64,000 bases of DNA from Trichobilharzia szidati (GCA_944472155.2 OX235272.1:10338354-10402353), one strand, 5' to 3'; positions 1-10,006 are shown, numbered from the stretch's first letter. Notes: generated from the letters alone by a model not told the origin. Program-made: numbers and translations.

Positions 1-605
1 ACTACAGGGTATCACTTACCCGACCGAAAGCTGCTACCTTGACGTGGTGGTCGGGCTTGAACACCGCAATGACCCAACAAGGTATACTGGCTGAGACTTA
101 TGTCGCTTGAGGTCCTACCATGCCAGAAAGGTTGTTTGGATAGCGGTTAGACAAAAAGCAGTTACCCAACCCAACTCAAAGTAAATCACAAAATATCATG
201 CCGGATCGGTCGGGGCGCGGATTAACAACGACCGCGCTTCCTGCTGCCGTGTCACAGGGCAGAAGTGATAAATATGCTACTGAGACAAACCAGATGAAAA
301 AGAACAAACAAAAACAGGCCACGTGTGACCGGCCTCAAGCAGTTGTCCCCTAGGGTCTGAGGTCACGCAACCAACTTCCACGGTGTGGGCAGCCGGGAAG
401 TAACAATCGCCCTCACAATCCGAAATGCACGCGAAACCTCTCTAATCCTCACTCATCTTTGTCTTCATCTTCATCTCTATTATCTTGGCTTCCTTCTACT
501 AATGCAACTCCTCTACTTGATGGCTCATCACTTCCAAACATCACTTAAAACGGGGGGCAGAATGAAAATCTCCGTGCTCAAATACAGATATGATGAGTAC
601 AAATA
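1..605 (+). mobile_element. Probable LINE 5' leader fragment (RTE-like)
   Basis: This stretch is markedly more GC-rich than its surroundings and contains a block around 25-60 (gctgctaccttgacgtggtg) that I associate with 5' leaders of trematode non-LTR retrotransposons. The weak open frame at 385-606 has no protein signature I recognise. It lies inside the next intron of the minus-strand receptor gene (left of the donor at 651-656). Assignment to the RTE-II family is a guess; no RTE-II 5' end is available in the window for comparison. Confidence 0.35.
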
Positions 606-656
606 GGGTAAAATATAGGCGTTTCATGCGCCCAAATAAAAACAAGATTGGCTTAC

Positions 657-1267
657 CTGTAATTCCGTAAATAACGGGATACTTCGTGCCCATTCAATTA
701 TCACAAATAGATAAGACAGTGTAGAATTGGTTATTTCATTCATGACTGTAGACTGTTCACTGTTACTATCCATATTCTGTGGAGGATATTTTGCTGGTGA
801 TTTTGAATTAGACATTGAAAATTCTGATGAATATGCTGGTGAAGTAGTCAGTCTCATGGCATTATCACTACTACTGATATCACTATAAGTAGATAAGTTG
901 AATATTTCTGAAAATTTAAAATTTTCACCATTATTGCCCCCACTTCTGTTGCTGCTGCTAGAGCTGCTATTAACATTTACACTGGATTGGTTTATAACTT
1001 CACTTGTCCTTGTCACTGATTGGCTCACTGAGTTTGTTTTATTGAATCCATTTAAAATGAAATTCAAATAATGTACTAAATATTGATTATTTAAGTATTG
1101 ATTTGAATTACGCTCAGCATAGAGTAACATATTGATTATTTGTGTAATATTTGGTCCAATCATTAAATGACGCATTGATGTAAAGATGTTTGAAGTAAGC
1201 AAATTCGATAGACCATAATATGGATGATATATTGAAGGGAACGGTGGTAAACGATCCTGTTGTACAG
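657..1267 (-). CDS. Nuclear receptor (COUP-TF/NR2F-like), exon 2: T/A-box, hinge, start of ligand-binding domain
   Basis: This is the second coding exon of a COUP-TF-type nuclear receptor, a ligand-regulated or orphan transcription factor. It starts after an acceptor AG at 1269-1268 (ccaaag|ct) and ends at a consensus donor (acag|gtaagc, donor at 656-651). The first two bases complete the split Ala codon of exon 1, and 203 codons follow. The opening residues AVQQDRLPPF match the T/A-box after the zinc fingers of COUP-TFs (AVQRGRMPP). A long Ser/Asn-rich hinge of about 175 residues follows, including a run of six Ser; the vertebrate hinge is much shorter. The last 18 residues (LFVIIEWARSIPLFTELQ) carry the nuclear-receptor helix-3 signature, with EWAR and IP-F as in COUP-TF. 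The remaining ligand-binding helices must lie left of the window. Homology is from recognition, not a search. Confidence 0.88.
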
Positions 1268-1614
1268 CTTTGGTTTAGAAGGAGAAAACACAGGAAGGAA
1301 TAAAAAGTTACAGAGAGTGATTGATTATACTTAGTTGAATACTTGATAGCAATCAACACTGAAGGTCATATGTTTGTTTTCAACCTTAATGGCACTGATC
1401 TGGTCTCACTGGCTCCAATTCATCACACGTGATACTGAAGTTAGTGAGATATCACCACAAAGCTGATTTGAATGCCATTGGACTTCCTGTAATACTGTCA
1501 AATCAGTGGCACTGAAGATGCGATTACAATACTAACTGAGTGCTGAACACTATTTGGACTATAGAATTGAATGAATTAAGTGCATCTATCAACTCAGAAA
1601 TCATTTAATCACTA

Positions 1615-2312
1615 GTTACCGTCAACAGGAGAGATCCGTCAGAGGTTATTTCCTCCCTCACTTATCTGGCTAGGAGGCACTGCTTCAACCACATGTGGAA
1701 CAGATGAAGATATCAAAGCCAGACGAAATTGGAAAGGCAATATGCGCCTTCATCAGGCTGCACTAACTCAGCAGCATAAAGAACAAGATTCAACAAGATT
1801 TTCAACACAAATGTGAAGTCAGTCAGTCAGTCAGGGCTTCTTTACGGGTCAGAAACTCGCCCAGCGTGTTTTACGAAAAAGAATGTCCAACAGGTTACAG
1901 ACCTATCTCAGTTGCTGCCCACTTCGCTGGCTGGTTGCATACTGAAGATCAAATGGTTAGCCGGCCAGAAAGAATTAACAACAAGAAACTCTCTCTGGGA
2001 ATAAACCAACAGGCGAGAGCTGACTGCTCAACAAAGGCATATGTAGGAGAAAATGGAGATGGATCGGGAATACGTTGAGGAGGCAATCGAATAACATCAC
2101 GCTCAATGTAGGCCATCACTCGAGTGGGTTGTCAGTGTGAGGGTGACATGGAGGAGATCGTGTGAGTTGGAGGAGGAGATGAGAGATTATGGTCAGTCGT
2201 GGAGCTAGCCAGCTGAAGAGGATAGCAGAGAATAGAAGAGAGTGGAGAAGTGTTGTTGAAGCCAGCCCTATGTTCCACTGGGAACCGAAGAGAGTATTAA
2301 TAATAATATAAG
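1615..2312 (+). mobile_element. RTE-I LINE, 5'-truncated 3' fragment
   Basis: The sequence parallels the region after the reverse transcriptase in other RTE-I copies: the block around 1640-1670 corresponds to 63700-63735, and the end (gccctatgttccactgggaa, then aat repeats, 2268-2310) is the shared RTE-I 3' terminus. Reading frames are broken by many indels, so it is a dead fragment in the receptor intron. The 1275-1614 stretch to its left shows nothing recognisable. Confidence 0.75.
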
Positions 2313-2395
2313 TTCAAAATATGTTCATATTTGACAGTTTAACAAATTTTAGTATTGGGTATATCATATACATTATTATTATGAGCAGAGTCTTT

Positions 2396-2973
2396 TGTAT
2401 TTCCCAATCAGGGAAAAAACAAAACGGTATTGTTTTCACTGACATCTCGCTAAACGAGATGCTGCTAATAGCTACATCATAGTAATATTAAACTGGAATT
2501 TCAATAAAGAAAGAAAGAAAGACCAGATTTGCTGTATAAAGTGATGTCATCAGTCTATTTCACAGGTTCTCATCAGCTGCACAACACTACCTGAAATCAC
2601 AATGATTATAAATAATGACTAATAACCAGGGAGTACTGGACAGCTGTTTCATCCTAGTTTGGAAATCATCATTAGTGTGCACTCACCGGAGTTCGAATCT
2701 AGAACCTTCCGGTTACAAGACAAGCTCATAAACTATTCGGCCACTGGGACAATAACATACTCCCATGTTAAAAGGATAGTAGAGGAAATACTATAAGCTT
2801 ATAACCATTTTAATTCCAGGAAGTTTGCAGCTGATGTGAACCTGCGAAACAGAATGGTGATATCATTACATACTGCAAATTTGGTCTTTCTTTCTTTCTT
2901 TCCTTATCAAAATTTATGAAGGGAACCAAATGTATGATATATCGTTTTGTTTTTTCATTCATTGGGAAATACA
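2396..2973. mobile_element. PLE-D-type terminal inverted repeat with a SINE-B in the spacer
   Basis: The left arm (2396-2582) and right arm (2825-2973) are reverse complements: the outer ends tgtatttccc/gggaaataca and inner ends cagctgc/gcagctg can be paired by eye. The same outer sequence bounds PLE-D at 49781-51439. No reverse transcriptase or endonuclease is left between the arms; instead a minus-strand SINE-B occupies about 2620-2800. This looks like an almost bodiless PLE made of its terminal repeats. Confidence 0.6.
2620..2800 (-). repeat. SINE-B copy (tRNA-like head plus hammerhead-like domain)
   Basis: Read on the minus strand it shows the SINE-B order: a tRNA-like segment with a B-box-like gattcgaactcc, then a hammerhead-like segment with stem II sequence, GAAA and the cleavage-type triplet GTC followed by cagtactcc. 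The first core base (C3 of the hammerhead) is A here, so this copy should be inactive. Confidence 0.7.
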
Positions 2974-2974
2974 A

Positions 2975-3530
2975 ATTTTTTATTTTCAAGAATTGGTTTG
3001 TAGGGATTCTATATGTTTTAGGTTAGACCACGGATTGACATCAGTTAGAGAACCATTGAAAACAATCCAGGAAGTACTGGCGGACGGCTGTTGTGTCAGC
3101 CTAGTTTGGAGATCATTGGCAATACGCACCCACCGACAGGGTTCCAACCCGGGACCTTCAGCTACTGGAACCTGATTCAATGGCCCATGAATTCTAACTT
3201 CTACCAATTCGTGATGCATTTAGCTCGGCCACCAACTAGCGTCTACGGCGGGAATTCTATCCTCACTCCCGACTGGATGGACGCCACTGCCGGTGACGAC
3301 TTCTCACTAGAACTCCAGGAAACTCCGTCGTGTAGCCAGTCTCTAGCGAAGATTAGATTGAGTTCTGGTGAGAGGTTGTGACCAGTTAAGTCAATCCAAT
3401 CGGGAGTGAGAATGCAGTCAGGCTGATAACATTAGTTGGTGCCATTCGCGCTAAATACCTCATGAATTGGTAGAAGTTAGGATTCCCGGACCAGCCACTG
3501 AATTGGCTCCCAGTGTGTGAATGGTATACG
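2975..3530 (-). repeat. SINE-B copy followed by an inverted partial copy
   Basis: 2975-3260 is a minus-strand SINE-B: tail module with caagaattggtttgtaggga, hammerhead region around 3080-3115 (badly eroded) and tRNA-like region with gggttccaacccgg. After a further 130 bp, 3390-3530 is a partial copy in the opposite orientation (inverted with respect to 3180-3290). The arrangement is palindromic, like the SINE-B pairs near 8.1 and 17.5 kb. Confidence 0.65.
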
Positions 3531-4329
3531 AGCTGGCTTATATATTTTTTGTCGTCTGATTTACCCCGCGTATTAAGAATTATCGGGATAACCATAGATT
3601 TATTCAACGTAAAGGCACATATATATTTTTCAACAACTTCATTCTTAGCCAACTGTACGCTCGTATTTTGTATTAGGGAAGGAATTTGCGTTAACATACT
3701 TAGCTACCTAAAATATTAACATTGGCTTCCTTTTTTGTACTTTACTATATTCCTTCTATTGTGTATCTACTGGTTCGGACTCTATTAGCACAATGAGTAT
3801 TACAAAATTGTCCTGTCATTAACCATCATGTAATTATTAGTTTTGTGGTTGTTTTTTCTTATTTTCTATACTTTTCGGCAATATTAAACTGACAATCATT
3901 GGTTGTGAACGCCATAGTCACCACCTTAAAAAATTTTGTATTATTCAGGATTACTCACGCTTCCACTACAAACACTGTATTAGACCTGACAATAAAAAAC
4001 AAAACAACAACCTTGAAATGTTATTTCATGATTGTTTAGTGTTGTTTCAACCAAATTAACTGACCATCTTGGCGATAAACATTCTTAAATATCATTCCAT
4101 AACTTCTTGAATGACTATAGCTTTACTGTCACCATGGATAATCATATCATAGCTTCCACTACCCAATACTGAGTTATTATTATATGATGTTTATTTCCTT
4201 TCTACTTCTTTGTACTTTTTCGCATTTATAATTATTTTGTGTTTATCCTGTTTGTTTTTTTGTGTTTTTTTGCTGTTGGTGTCTTTAGATTTATTTTTTT
4301 TGTTTGTTTGTTTAATACTCCTTTTATGT
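3531..4329. other. No gene or named repeat recognised
   Basis: This is AT-rich intronic sequence with T-rich low-complexity runs near 4250-4315. Short stretches at 3570-3720 and 4300-4380 resemble PLE-N linker sequence but are too eroded to delimit. Confidence 0.4.
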
Positions 4330-4572
4330 GAGTGTCTTGATATTGTAGATATTATCCTCTTCTGATTTGTAGGCTTAAAGACCCGGTGGACCCAATTAAA
4401 CAAAATAATATAATTTACAAAATACCTTGCAATGACTGTGAGGTCAACTATATAGGTCAAACTAGTAGATCGGGGGTTATCAGATTGTCGGAACATAAGA
4501 ATTTAGCCAAGGTAAGAATAGTTGACCCCGAGAAGATAAGTAATTTAGAAAAAAGCTCAGCAGTTGCACTAC
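4330..4572 (+). pseudogene. PLE-N fragment, GIY-YIG endonuclease
   Basis: The frame from about 4386 reads NNIIYKIPCNDCEVNYIGQT followed by SR, the GIY-YIG-type N-terminal motif of Penelope-like element endonucleases (IY...YIG), then VDPEKISNLE and SSAVALHV. The domain is cut off at 4573 by insertion of SINE-A. No reverse transcriptase is present upstream in this copy. Known PLEs carry a reverse transcriptase joined to this endonuclease; the assignment rests on motif recognition. Confidence 0.75.
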
Positions 4573-4822
4573 ATGTGCGTCGGTGGCATAGCGGTAAGAC
4601 GCTCGTCGACCATGCACATGGTCCGGGGTTCGATCCCCGGCCACCGACACACTCCTTTACCTCGCTAAGCCAGAAATAATGCTGGTAAAGAGGAAAGGTT
4701 GGGCATGAGGCTAGCAACCCCATCCTGTAAAATAATCACTGCTACAGAAACTTCAAGCCTCTAGCTTGAAGCCCTATGTTCCACTGGGGAAAGTGAAGGA
4801 AAAACAAAAACAACAACAACAC
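4573..4822 (+). repeat. SINE-A copy, inserted into PLE-N
   Basis: The head (4577-4648) folds like a tRNA. The acceptor arms gtcggtgg/ccaccgac pair perfectly, the T arm is ccggg-gttcgat-cccgg, and the anticodon arm gacca/tggtc has a loop one base short. A variable body follows, then a cttcaag/cttgaag hairpin and the RTE-I-like end gccctatgttccactgggg. Because the same unit recurs many times with a non-tRNA body, it is a tRNA-derived SINE rather than a tRNA gene. It interrupts the PLE-N endonuclease at 4572. Confidence 0.85.
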
Positions 4823-4825
4823 ACA

Positions 4826-4905
4826 ACAACATTGTAGATGTGTGCTGAAAATTCCACACTGTACCACTAATACTGTTTCTGGAATAAAGCAAATTATTAT
4901 TATTA
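4826..4905 (+). mobile_element. CR1-I 3' tail fragment
   Basis: The motif tgctgaaaattccacactgt followed by a (att)n tail matches the 3' end of the CR1-like element seen on the minus strand at 20575-20680 and again at 47940-48020. It is only the terminal 80 bp. Confidence 0.55.
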
Positions 4906-5018
4906 TTAAGAGGCCCTGCTAAAAACTACTCAGTCAGTCAGTCCACATACACAGATGATAAGAATGAAGATATTCAGCATTAACATTGTACGGGGTAGAG
5001 CGAAAGTGGTGGGTGATT

Positions 5019-5755
5019 TATTATTCCCTTGGGTTCTGAGCAGAATATACAACTTCTAAAGCACATCTGCATTTCACCCCATCCTCTGTAGTCCTCTCTA
5101 GCTGACTCCTTGATTCCCTGTGGGCTCTTATCTCCTCCTTACATGGTCTCTTCCCTGTCACTTTCCGACGCCCAACTTGTCGTCTCCCATTGGGATTCCA
5201 CTCGAGCGATTGCCTGACGCGTGACGTCACCCAATGATCTCCTCAGAGTGTGTCCTATCCGTCTCAGTTTTATTCTACATATCTGTTGAACAGGGTTTCT
5301 CGCTGCAAATTCTTTCTGAACATCTAATCTTGAATATAGAGCCAGCAAAGGTTGATAAAAGTATGCAGCAGCCAATTGGAAATGCTTTTTGTGACGCGCT
5401 CGCAAAATTTCTGACCCATATACAAGGACTGACTGATTTAACATTGGTGTTGAAAATACGAATGTTGTTATTCACTCTGACTTTGTGAAGAAGAATTCCA
5501 AACTAATTTCAGAGTGATGCATATCCACCTTGCCTTTCCGATAGTGGTGTTAATATCCCCCCCCTGTGCTGTCCGCCTGTAGTTGAAACGATGCTGTCTA
5601 GATAAATGAAGGAAGAGACGTCTTTAAAATTTCTTACGTTGATAGTGATCGAAGCTTGTTGTTTTTGATAGTCGGGTATCTTCATCGCCTCTGTCTTTTG
5701 AATTTTCACATGAAGTCCTACCTTTGTTGTCTGGCAGTTTGTGTCACTAAACAAC
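5019..5755 (-). mobile_element. RTE-I LINE 3' fragment
   Basis: Read on the minus strand this is RTE-I from just after the catalytic aspartates (frame 5754 to 5509: KVGLHVKIQKTEAMKIP, then a block ending in STTGG) to the 3' end at about 5020 (ttattattcccttgggttct on the plus strand). It is frameshifted several times. It abuts a plus-strand RTE-I at 5756, forming a head-to-head pair. Confidence 0.75.
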
Positions 5756-6825
5756 TACAGGCAGAAGTATCGAGGATATCAAAGCAGAGAGGATCAGGAA
5801 AGCAAGGCGAGCTTTCATTACTCTCACCAAGTCTGTGTGGAGATCAACCCTCAGCAATCAGCATGAAAATGAAAATAAGATCCGGACTTTCAACTCCAGT
5901 GTGAAGTCAATGCTACTTACTATACGGATCAGAGACTCAGCGCAGTGTCATGAAGGCCACTTTGAACAAACCACAGACCTTCATCAACAGCTGTCTTCAC
6001 TCAATACTTGGCTCAAGATCAGATGGCTGGCCAGGAAAGATAGCCAACAGGGAGGGATCTCTGGCAATGAACGAACCAACCCATCAGGAACCAATTATGC
6101 AAGAAATATGCAGGAAGAAATGGAGATGGATTGGCTGGCCATACTCTGAAGAAACCACCAAGTGGCATCACTAGACAGGCCCTTGAGTGGAACCCGAATG
6201 GGAAGCGGCAGACTGGTCGTCAGTGCGAGGGTGGGTGACATGGAGGAGGTGATGTGAAGAGGGGATGAAAGCATGTGGGCAGATGTGGAGACAGGTGAAA
6301 ACGTTGGTACAGAACCGGGCAATGTTAGCTAATATAGGGCCAGGCTGGAAAAGAGCTAGCGGCGGTCAAACGAAAACATGGCACCAGTCAATGAAATCTA
6401 CAACAGTTAGTCTGAGCCACGTAGGAAGGTGTAGACTTCCTGGTTGGGTTCCTCGGGACGGTAAACACTAATGGCTGTAGGCAATTGGTGATATGGCTCA
6501 AAATCCTTGTTGTCAATGGCTAGCGCAGATGAATCCACTCCTTGTGACTTGAAATTCCCAATGAATCTATATTGTTCTTCGTTATTACTATTCCTTTTGT
6601 CTCATATCCCTGTCTACTGTCTATATTATGCATTTCTCCTACTTTCTTCTCTTGCTTTGTGTGCTACATGGAGTATGGCGACTTGAACTGCTACACACCA
6701 GTGCAAAGTTCTATGTCGAAAACCGACCGACCGACTGACAGAACCGAACTCAATGGAGAGGTGCGTCTGAAGCCGTATGTTCCTCTAGGAACTCAAGGAA
6801 ACACTAATAATAATAATAAGCATAA
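5756..6825 (+). mobile_element. RTE-I LINE 3' fragment split by an RTE-II insertion
   Basis: The RTE-I post-RT region runs 5756-6317 and resumes at 6738-6825, ending in tgttcctctaggaactcaag and aat repeats. The break is filled by an RTE-II 3' end. The host sequence acagaaccg occurs at 6309-6317 and again at 6738-6746, a 9-bp target-site duplication. Confidence 0.8.
6318..6737 (+). mobile_element. RTE-II LINE 3' end nested in RTE-I
   Basis: This matches the terminal part of the RTE-II copy at 11912-14215 (opposite strand), including the block near 6395-6465 (agtctgagccacgtaggaag, then a block containing tcctgg) and the end cgaaaaccgaccgaccgact. It is truncated at its 5' end and flanked by the 9-bp duplication acagaaccg. 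Confidence 0.8.
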
Positions 6826-6829
6826 ATCA

Positions 6830-7108
6830 CCTACAAAGTTCAAATTTTCTTGATTTAGTCCAACGGAATCCTGTCCATTCGCTTCCCACAGTCCTCCACA
6901 CAATCCATTACACCACAGTCTCATATGATCGATGTTAGCAGTCAGCTTGGTCCTACTTCTGTCTTCGCCTCATAGACTTCATTGAGTTTTCCAGTGTAGA
7001 TCGCCTGGCATGTGGCATTGTCACATAGCCAGCTGTTGAACGAAGTTGGTAAATATTTGGGGTACTGTACTGCATAGTGTTGAAGTAGTTTTCAAATTAC
7101 TTAGTGGA
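6830..7108. other. No gene recognised
   Basis: Intronic sequence between RTE-I and SINE-A. Nothing recognisable apart from short stretches (6880-6990) that might be eroded RTE sequence. Confidence 0.3.
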
Positions 7109-7109
7109 T

Positions 7110-7345
7110 TTTTTTTCCCTTCACGTTCCCCAGTGGAACATAGGGCCTCAAGCTAGTGGCTTGAAGTTTCTGTAGCAGTGTTTATTTTACAGGATGGGGT
7201 TGCTAGCCTCATGGCCAACCTTCCCTCTTCACTAGCATTATTTCTGGCTTAGCGAGGTAAAGGAGTTCGTCGGTGGCCGAGGATCGAATCCCGGACCATG
7301 TTCATGGTCGGCGAGCGTCCTAACCGCTATGCCACCGACGCACAC
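7110..7345 (-). repeat. SINE-A copy
   Basis: A minus-strand copy with a complete tRNA-like head at the right (gcgtcggtggcatagcggtt, B-box-like gattcgatcc) and the RTE-I-like end at the left (ttccccagtggaacataggg on the plus strand). It contains the caagctagtggcttg hairpin. Confidence 0.85.
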
Positions 7346-7379
7346 TTCGTGGATGATTTACAAAATTATCATTATGATT

Positions 7380-7990
7380 AACAGACAAAGGCGAAGATGA
7401 AATAGAAGGGGAATGATGAAGCTGACAACCAACCACAAAGAATTGGAGGGAACACTACAGTGAAGTTGAGAGGAAAACAAAGGGATTATTTACTGAGCCC
7501 AATTTATTGTTCATAACCTTTATTATGAAGACACTCAATTAACTTTTAAACTTTATTTATATATAATTCCATTATTTCTTATCCTTTGATATTATTAATA
7601 GTGATATTATCCATGCATCTCTGGTATTTGTATTGCATTACTCCTACTGAACATGTTAGGTGTAGGTTCGATGAACAAGAGATTCAGCTGTCAACCTCTC
7701 CCTCCACACAGTTATATTTTATATTTCAGAACTATTGTCCTGTCCCACCCTATTGTGGGTTACTAGATTTCCTCTAAGATATCCAACTTCCTGGAGTGAA
7801 TCATTCCTCCTTGTTCATCGGATCTACGCCTAACACATGCAACAGGAATACCTCATCAACAATACCATCGACACGGAAAATACTGCTATCAATCAAATCA
7901 AGGGATAAGAATTAATAGAATTATATAAACAAAGTTGGAAAGTTATGTGAGTGCCTTGATATAGTTATGAGCAATAAACTGTGCTTAGGA
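7380..7990. mobile_element. PLE-N terminal fragments in both orientations
   Basis: About 7640-7775 is minus-strand PLE-N sequence (frames of the type found at 11510-11650). About 7780-7990 is the plus-strand PLE-N 3' region, parallel to 38540-38770. It ends with ccttgatatagttatgagca and gacgtcatcag, the hammerhead-like terminus discussed under findings. Confidence 0.5.
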
Positions 7991-8027
7991 CGTCATCAGT
8001 AAATGATATCAGTTAGAGGACCACTGG

Positions 8028-8085
8028 AAAACCTGGTAGTACTAGACAGCTGTTTCGTTCTAGTTTGGAACTCTTTAGCAGTACG
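8028..8085 (-). ncRNA. Hammerhead-like domain with a mutated core (SINE-B)
   Basis: On the minus strand stem I is gtactg/tagtac and stem II is gttc/gaac around caaacta, both fully paired. GAAA and gtc are present, but the core reads ctaaaga instead of ctganga (G5 to A), so cleavage is not expected. Confidence 0.55.
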
Positions 8086-8375
8086 CACCCACCAGGATTC
8101 GGACGCAGGACCTCGCAAATTAATCTGATGCTCGCTAGTGACTGGCCCTATTCAGGCACTTAACCTGGGGTTCTAGTGGGAAGCCGTAACCCGTAGGATA
8201 CAGCAGGTTGAAGATGAGGCAGTAACTCTTAGAAGAAGACATTGCGAAATGGTCACGCTACGTCGTGAATTGGCAGAAGTTAGAATTCATCGGCCATTGG
8301 ATAGGGTCCCAGTGGCTCAACGGTCTACGAACTCGCCTTGTAACTAGAAGGTCTTGGGTTCGAATCCCAGTGGGT

Positions 8376-8426
8376 GCGTACTGCTGAAGAATTCCAAACT
8401 AGAACGAAACGGTTGTCGAGTACTCC
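8376..8426 (+). ncRNA. Hammerhead-like ribozyme in SINE-B
   Basis: Type-I-like layout. Stem I is gtactg (8378-8383) with gagtac (8418-8423), five of six pairs. Core 1 is ctgaaga (8384-8390), fitting CUGANGA. Stem II is attc/gaac around a caaacta loop, followed by GAAA (8406-8409). Cleavage would fall after gtc (8415-8417). All invariant core bases are present; stem II has one mismatch. Activity is untested. Confidence 0.6.
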
Positions 8427-8559
8427 CAGGTTTTCCAGTGGTTCTCTAATTGATGTCAGCTCATGATGAAATCCTCCATGCAATCAAACAGAATCCCTAC
8501 AAAACCAATACTTGAGTAGATGATATCGCATCAAATAAGATTACTCTATGGTGGAACTA

Positions 8560-8700
8560 TGAACTATAACAGCGTCGAAATTCGATTCTTATATCCATGT
8601 GCCAGTGGTATTTTATTCAGAAAATATTCGACTGATATGACTGATGATGTACATTTCGTCTTATTTGGGACTAGTCACCTGCATGTATCTGTATATCCAT
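8560..8700 (-). repeat. Sm-alpha-like SINE fragment
   Basis: On the minus strand the motif agtcccaaataagacgaaat is the stem II/GAAA part of the Sm-alpha hammerhead, preceded by tacatgcaggtga. The core before stem II is not intact. The tRNA-like head is missing. Confidence 0.5.
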
Positions 8701-9400
8701 TATGGATAAGATTTTATTTTGATAAACCACACAGTGTGTTTTACAGTAATATTAACTGACGACGTTTCGAACACAAACTGTTGCTCATAATCATATCAAG
8801 GTACTCACACAACCTTTTTCCTTCATTTACATACATAGACATTTGAATAAAATCAATAAAGATAAGATAAAGTACATTCGGAAATAATAATAATAATATG
8901 AGTGTTATTGATCAAATACCACAGTGCCCAAGTTTTATACTTATATCAATTTATCTCTCTCGCCTGTAGGTGATAGTGTTCCCAGTGACGGTTGAATACA
9001 GCGTCCATCTCATTAAACGGCATTATACCTTATCAACCAAATAACATTATGTTAATCTTCTATTATCATCAAGGCGTCCGCACTAGGAACGGACAGGACA
9101 ACACAGCAAGTAAGTAAATTACCGGGAAATTCCAATTAACTTAAACAAATGAATATTACCCACAATAGAGGTAAAACTCTGGATTAATTTTAACTGAATT
9201 AAAATTCTCTTTGGGAAAAAATATTTATGTTATGTAGTTACACTGATATTTTATATACTCATCGATTAGTGCGATAATATTTTGATCTGTCCCATTCAGT
9301 GTTCAATAAAATCAAAGCCTTCAGCATTTGACTTAGTTAGCGGTCTGTTTAAATCGCCTACATAGTGTATTGAGTGTGGTACCGGATGGAATAATAGGCC
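8701..9400 (-). mobile_element. PLE-N 3'-terminal sequence and eroded flank
   Basis: The segment 8700-8815 is the minus-strand PLE-N terminus (cgaaacgtcgtcagttaat read on the minus strand, parallel to 38735-38790). Beyond 8870 the sequence is AT-rich and only short blocks such as ccacagtgcccaa recur at 38860, so the outer limit is uncertain. Confidence 0.45.
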
Positions 9401-9639
9401 ATAGGTTTCGATTATCATTCAGATCAACAAAAAATATATGATCGAATAGGAGCAGGTGTTCTCGGTGATCTAAAATAAGCCTAATAATCTATGCTGAGTA
9501 GCTCCACTCACTATGTCTGCTATATGTAGTTGAAGCTATATCGATCAATACCAGAAGACAAGATCACACACCTTCATAATTCGAGTTATGTATATTCTTC
9601 TTTCTCCCACACTCTCCGGTTGTTTATTGCAATTTTCCA

Positions 9640-9960
9640 TACATCCGGTATAGGTGCGGTGTCATTTCGACTGCATGTGTTCGGTGTCGATTCAACAGGC
9701 ACAGTATCAGTGACTGACCTGCCTATCTCTTCGGCTAGCCAGCTTACTTTATCCGGATCTACTAGTTTGACTTATGTAATTGATCTTATAGTTATTACAT
9801 TGGATTTAGTAAATGATTTAATTTTTCTTCATTGGATCTACTGACTCCCCCAGCCGACAAATAAAAGTGGCATTCACACCACCGACAAACTCAGTTAAAA
9901 GACACTGTGGAGTACATTAGAGAGAGAACAGTTTATTTTATCTAATCTCCTATCCTCAGT
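9640..9960 (-). pseudogene. PLE-N endonuclease-region fragment
   Basis: Positions 9760-9860 read on the minus strand parallel the GIY-YIG segment of PLE-N at 4400-4470 (ctactagtttgacttatgta on the plus strand). All frames are interrupted. Confidence 0.5.
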
Positions 9961-9971
9961 GATTGCCAGGT

Positions 9972-9974
<3 letters not shown>

Positions 9975-10006
<32 letters not shown>
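9975..10006. repeat. (TA)n microsatellite
   Basis: An uninterrupted run of alternating T and A just left of the inverted-repeat structure. Confidence 0.9.

Larger units (their letters stand above)
7991..8512. repeat. Inverted pair of SINE-B copies
   Basis: A minus-strand SINE-B end (7991-8110) is followed by a plus-strand SINE-B (about 8120-8512). The plus copy has an A-box-like tggctcaacggtcta, B-box-like ggttcgaatcc, a hammerhead-like domain (8376-8426) and a tail module (tgatgaaatcctccatgcaa ... accaatacttga). It shows best what the family looks like. Confidence 0.8.

Noticed and set aside
1114..1359. A second small minus-strand gene overlapping receptor exon 2
   Set aside because: It reads through the acceptor site in another frame and has no features of its own.
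4577..4648. A tRNA gene, from the perfect acceptor and T arms
   Set aside because: The anticodon loop is one base short and the same head with a fixed non-tRNA body recurs at least five times, so it is the head of SINE-A.
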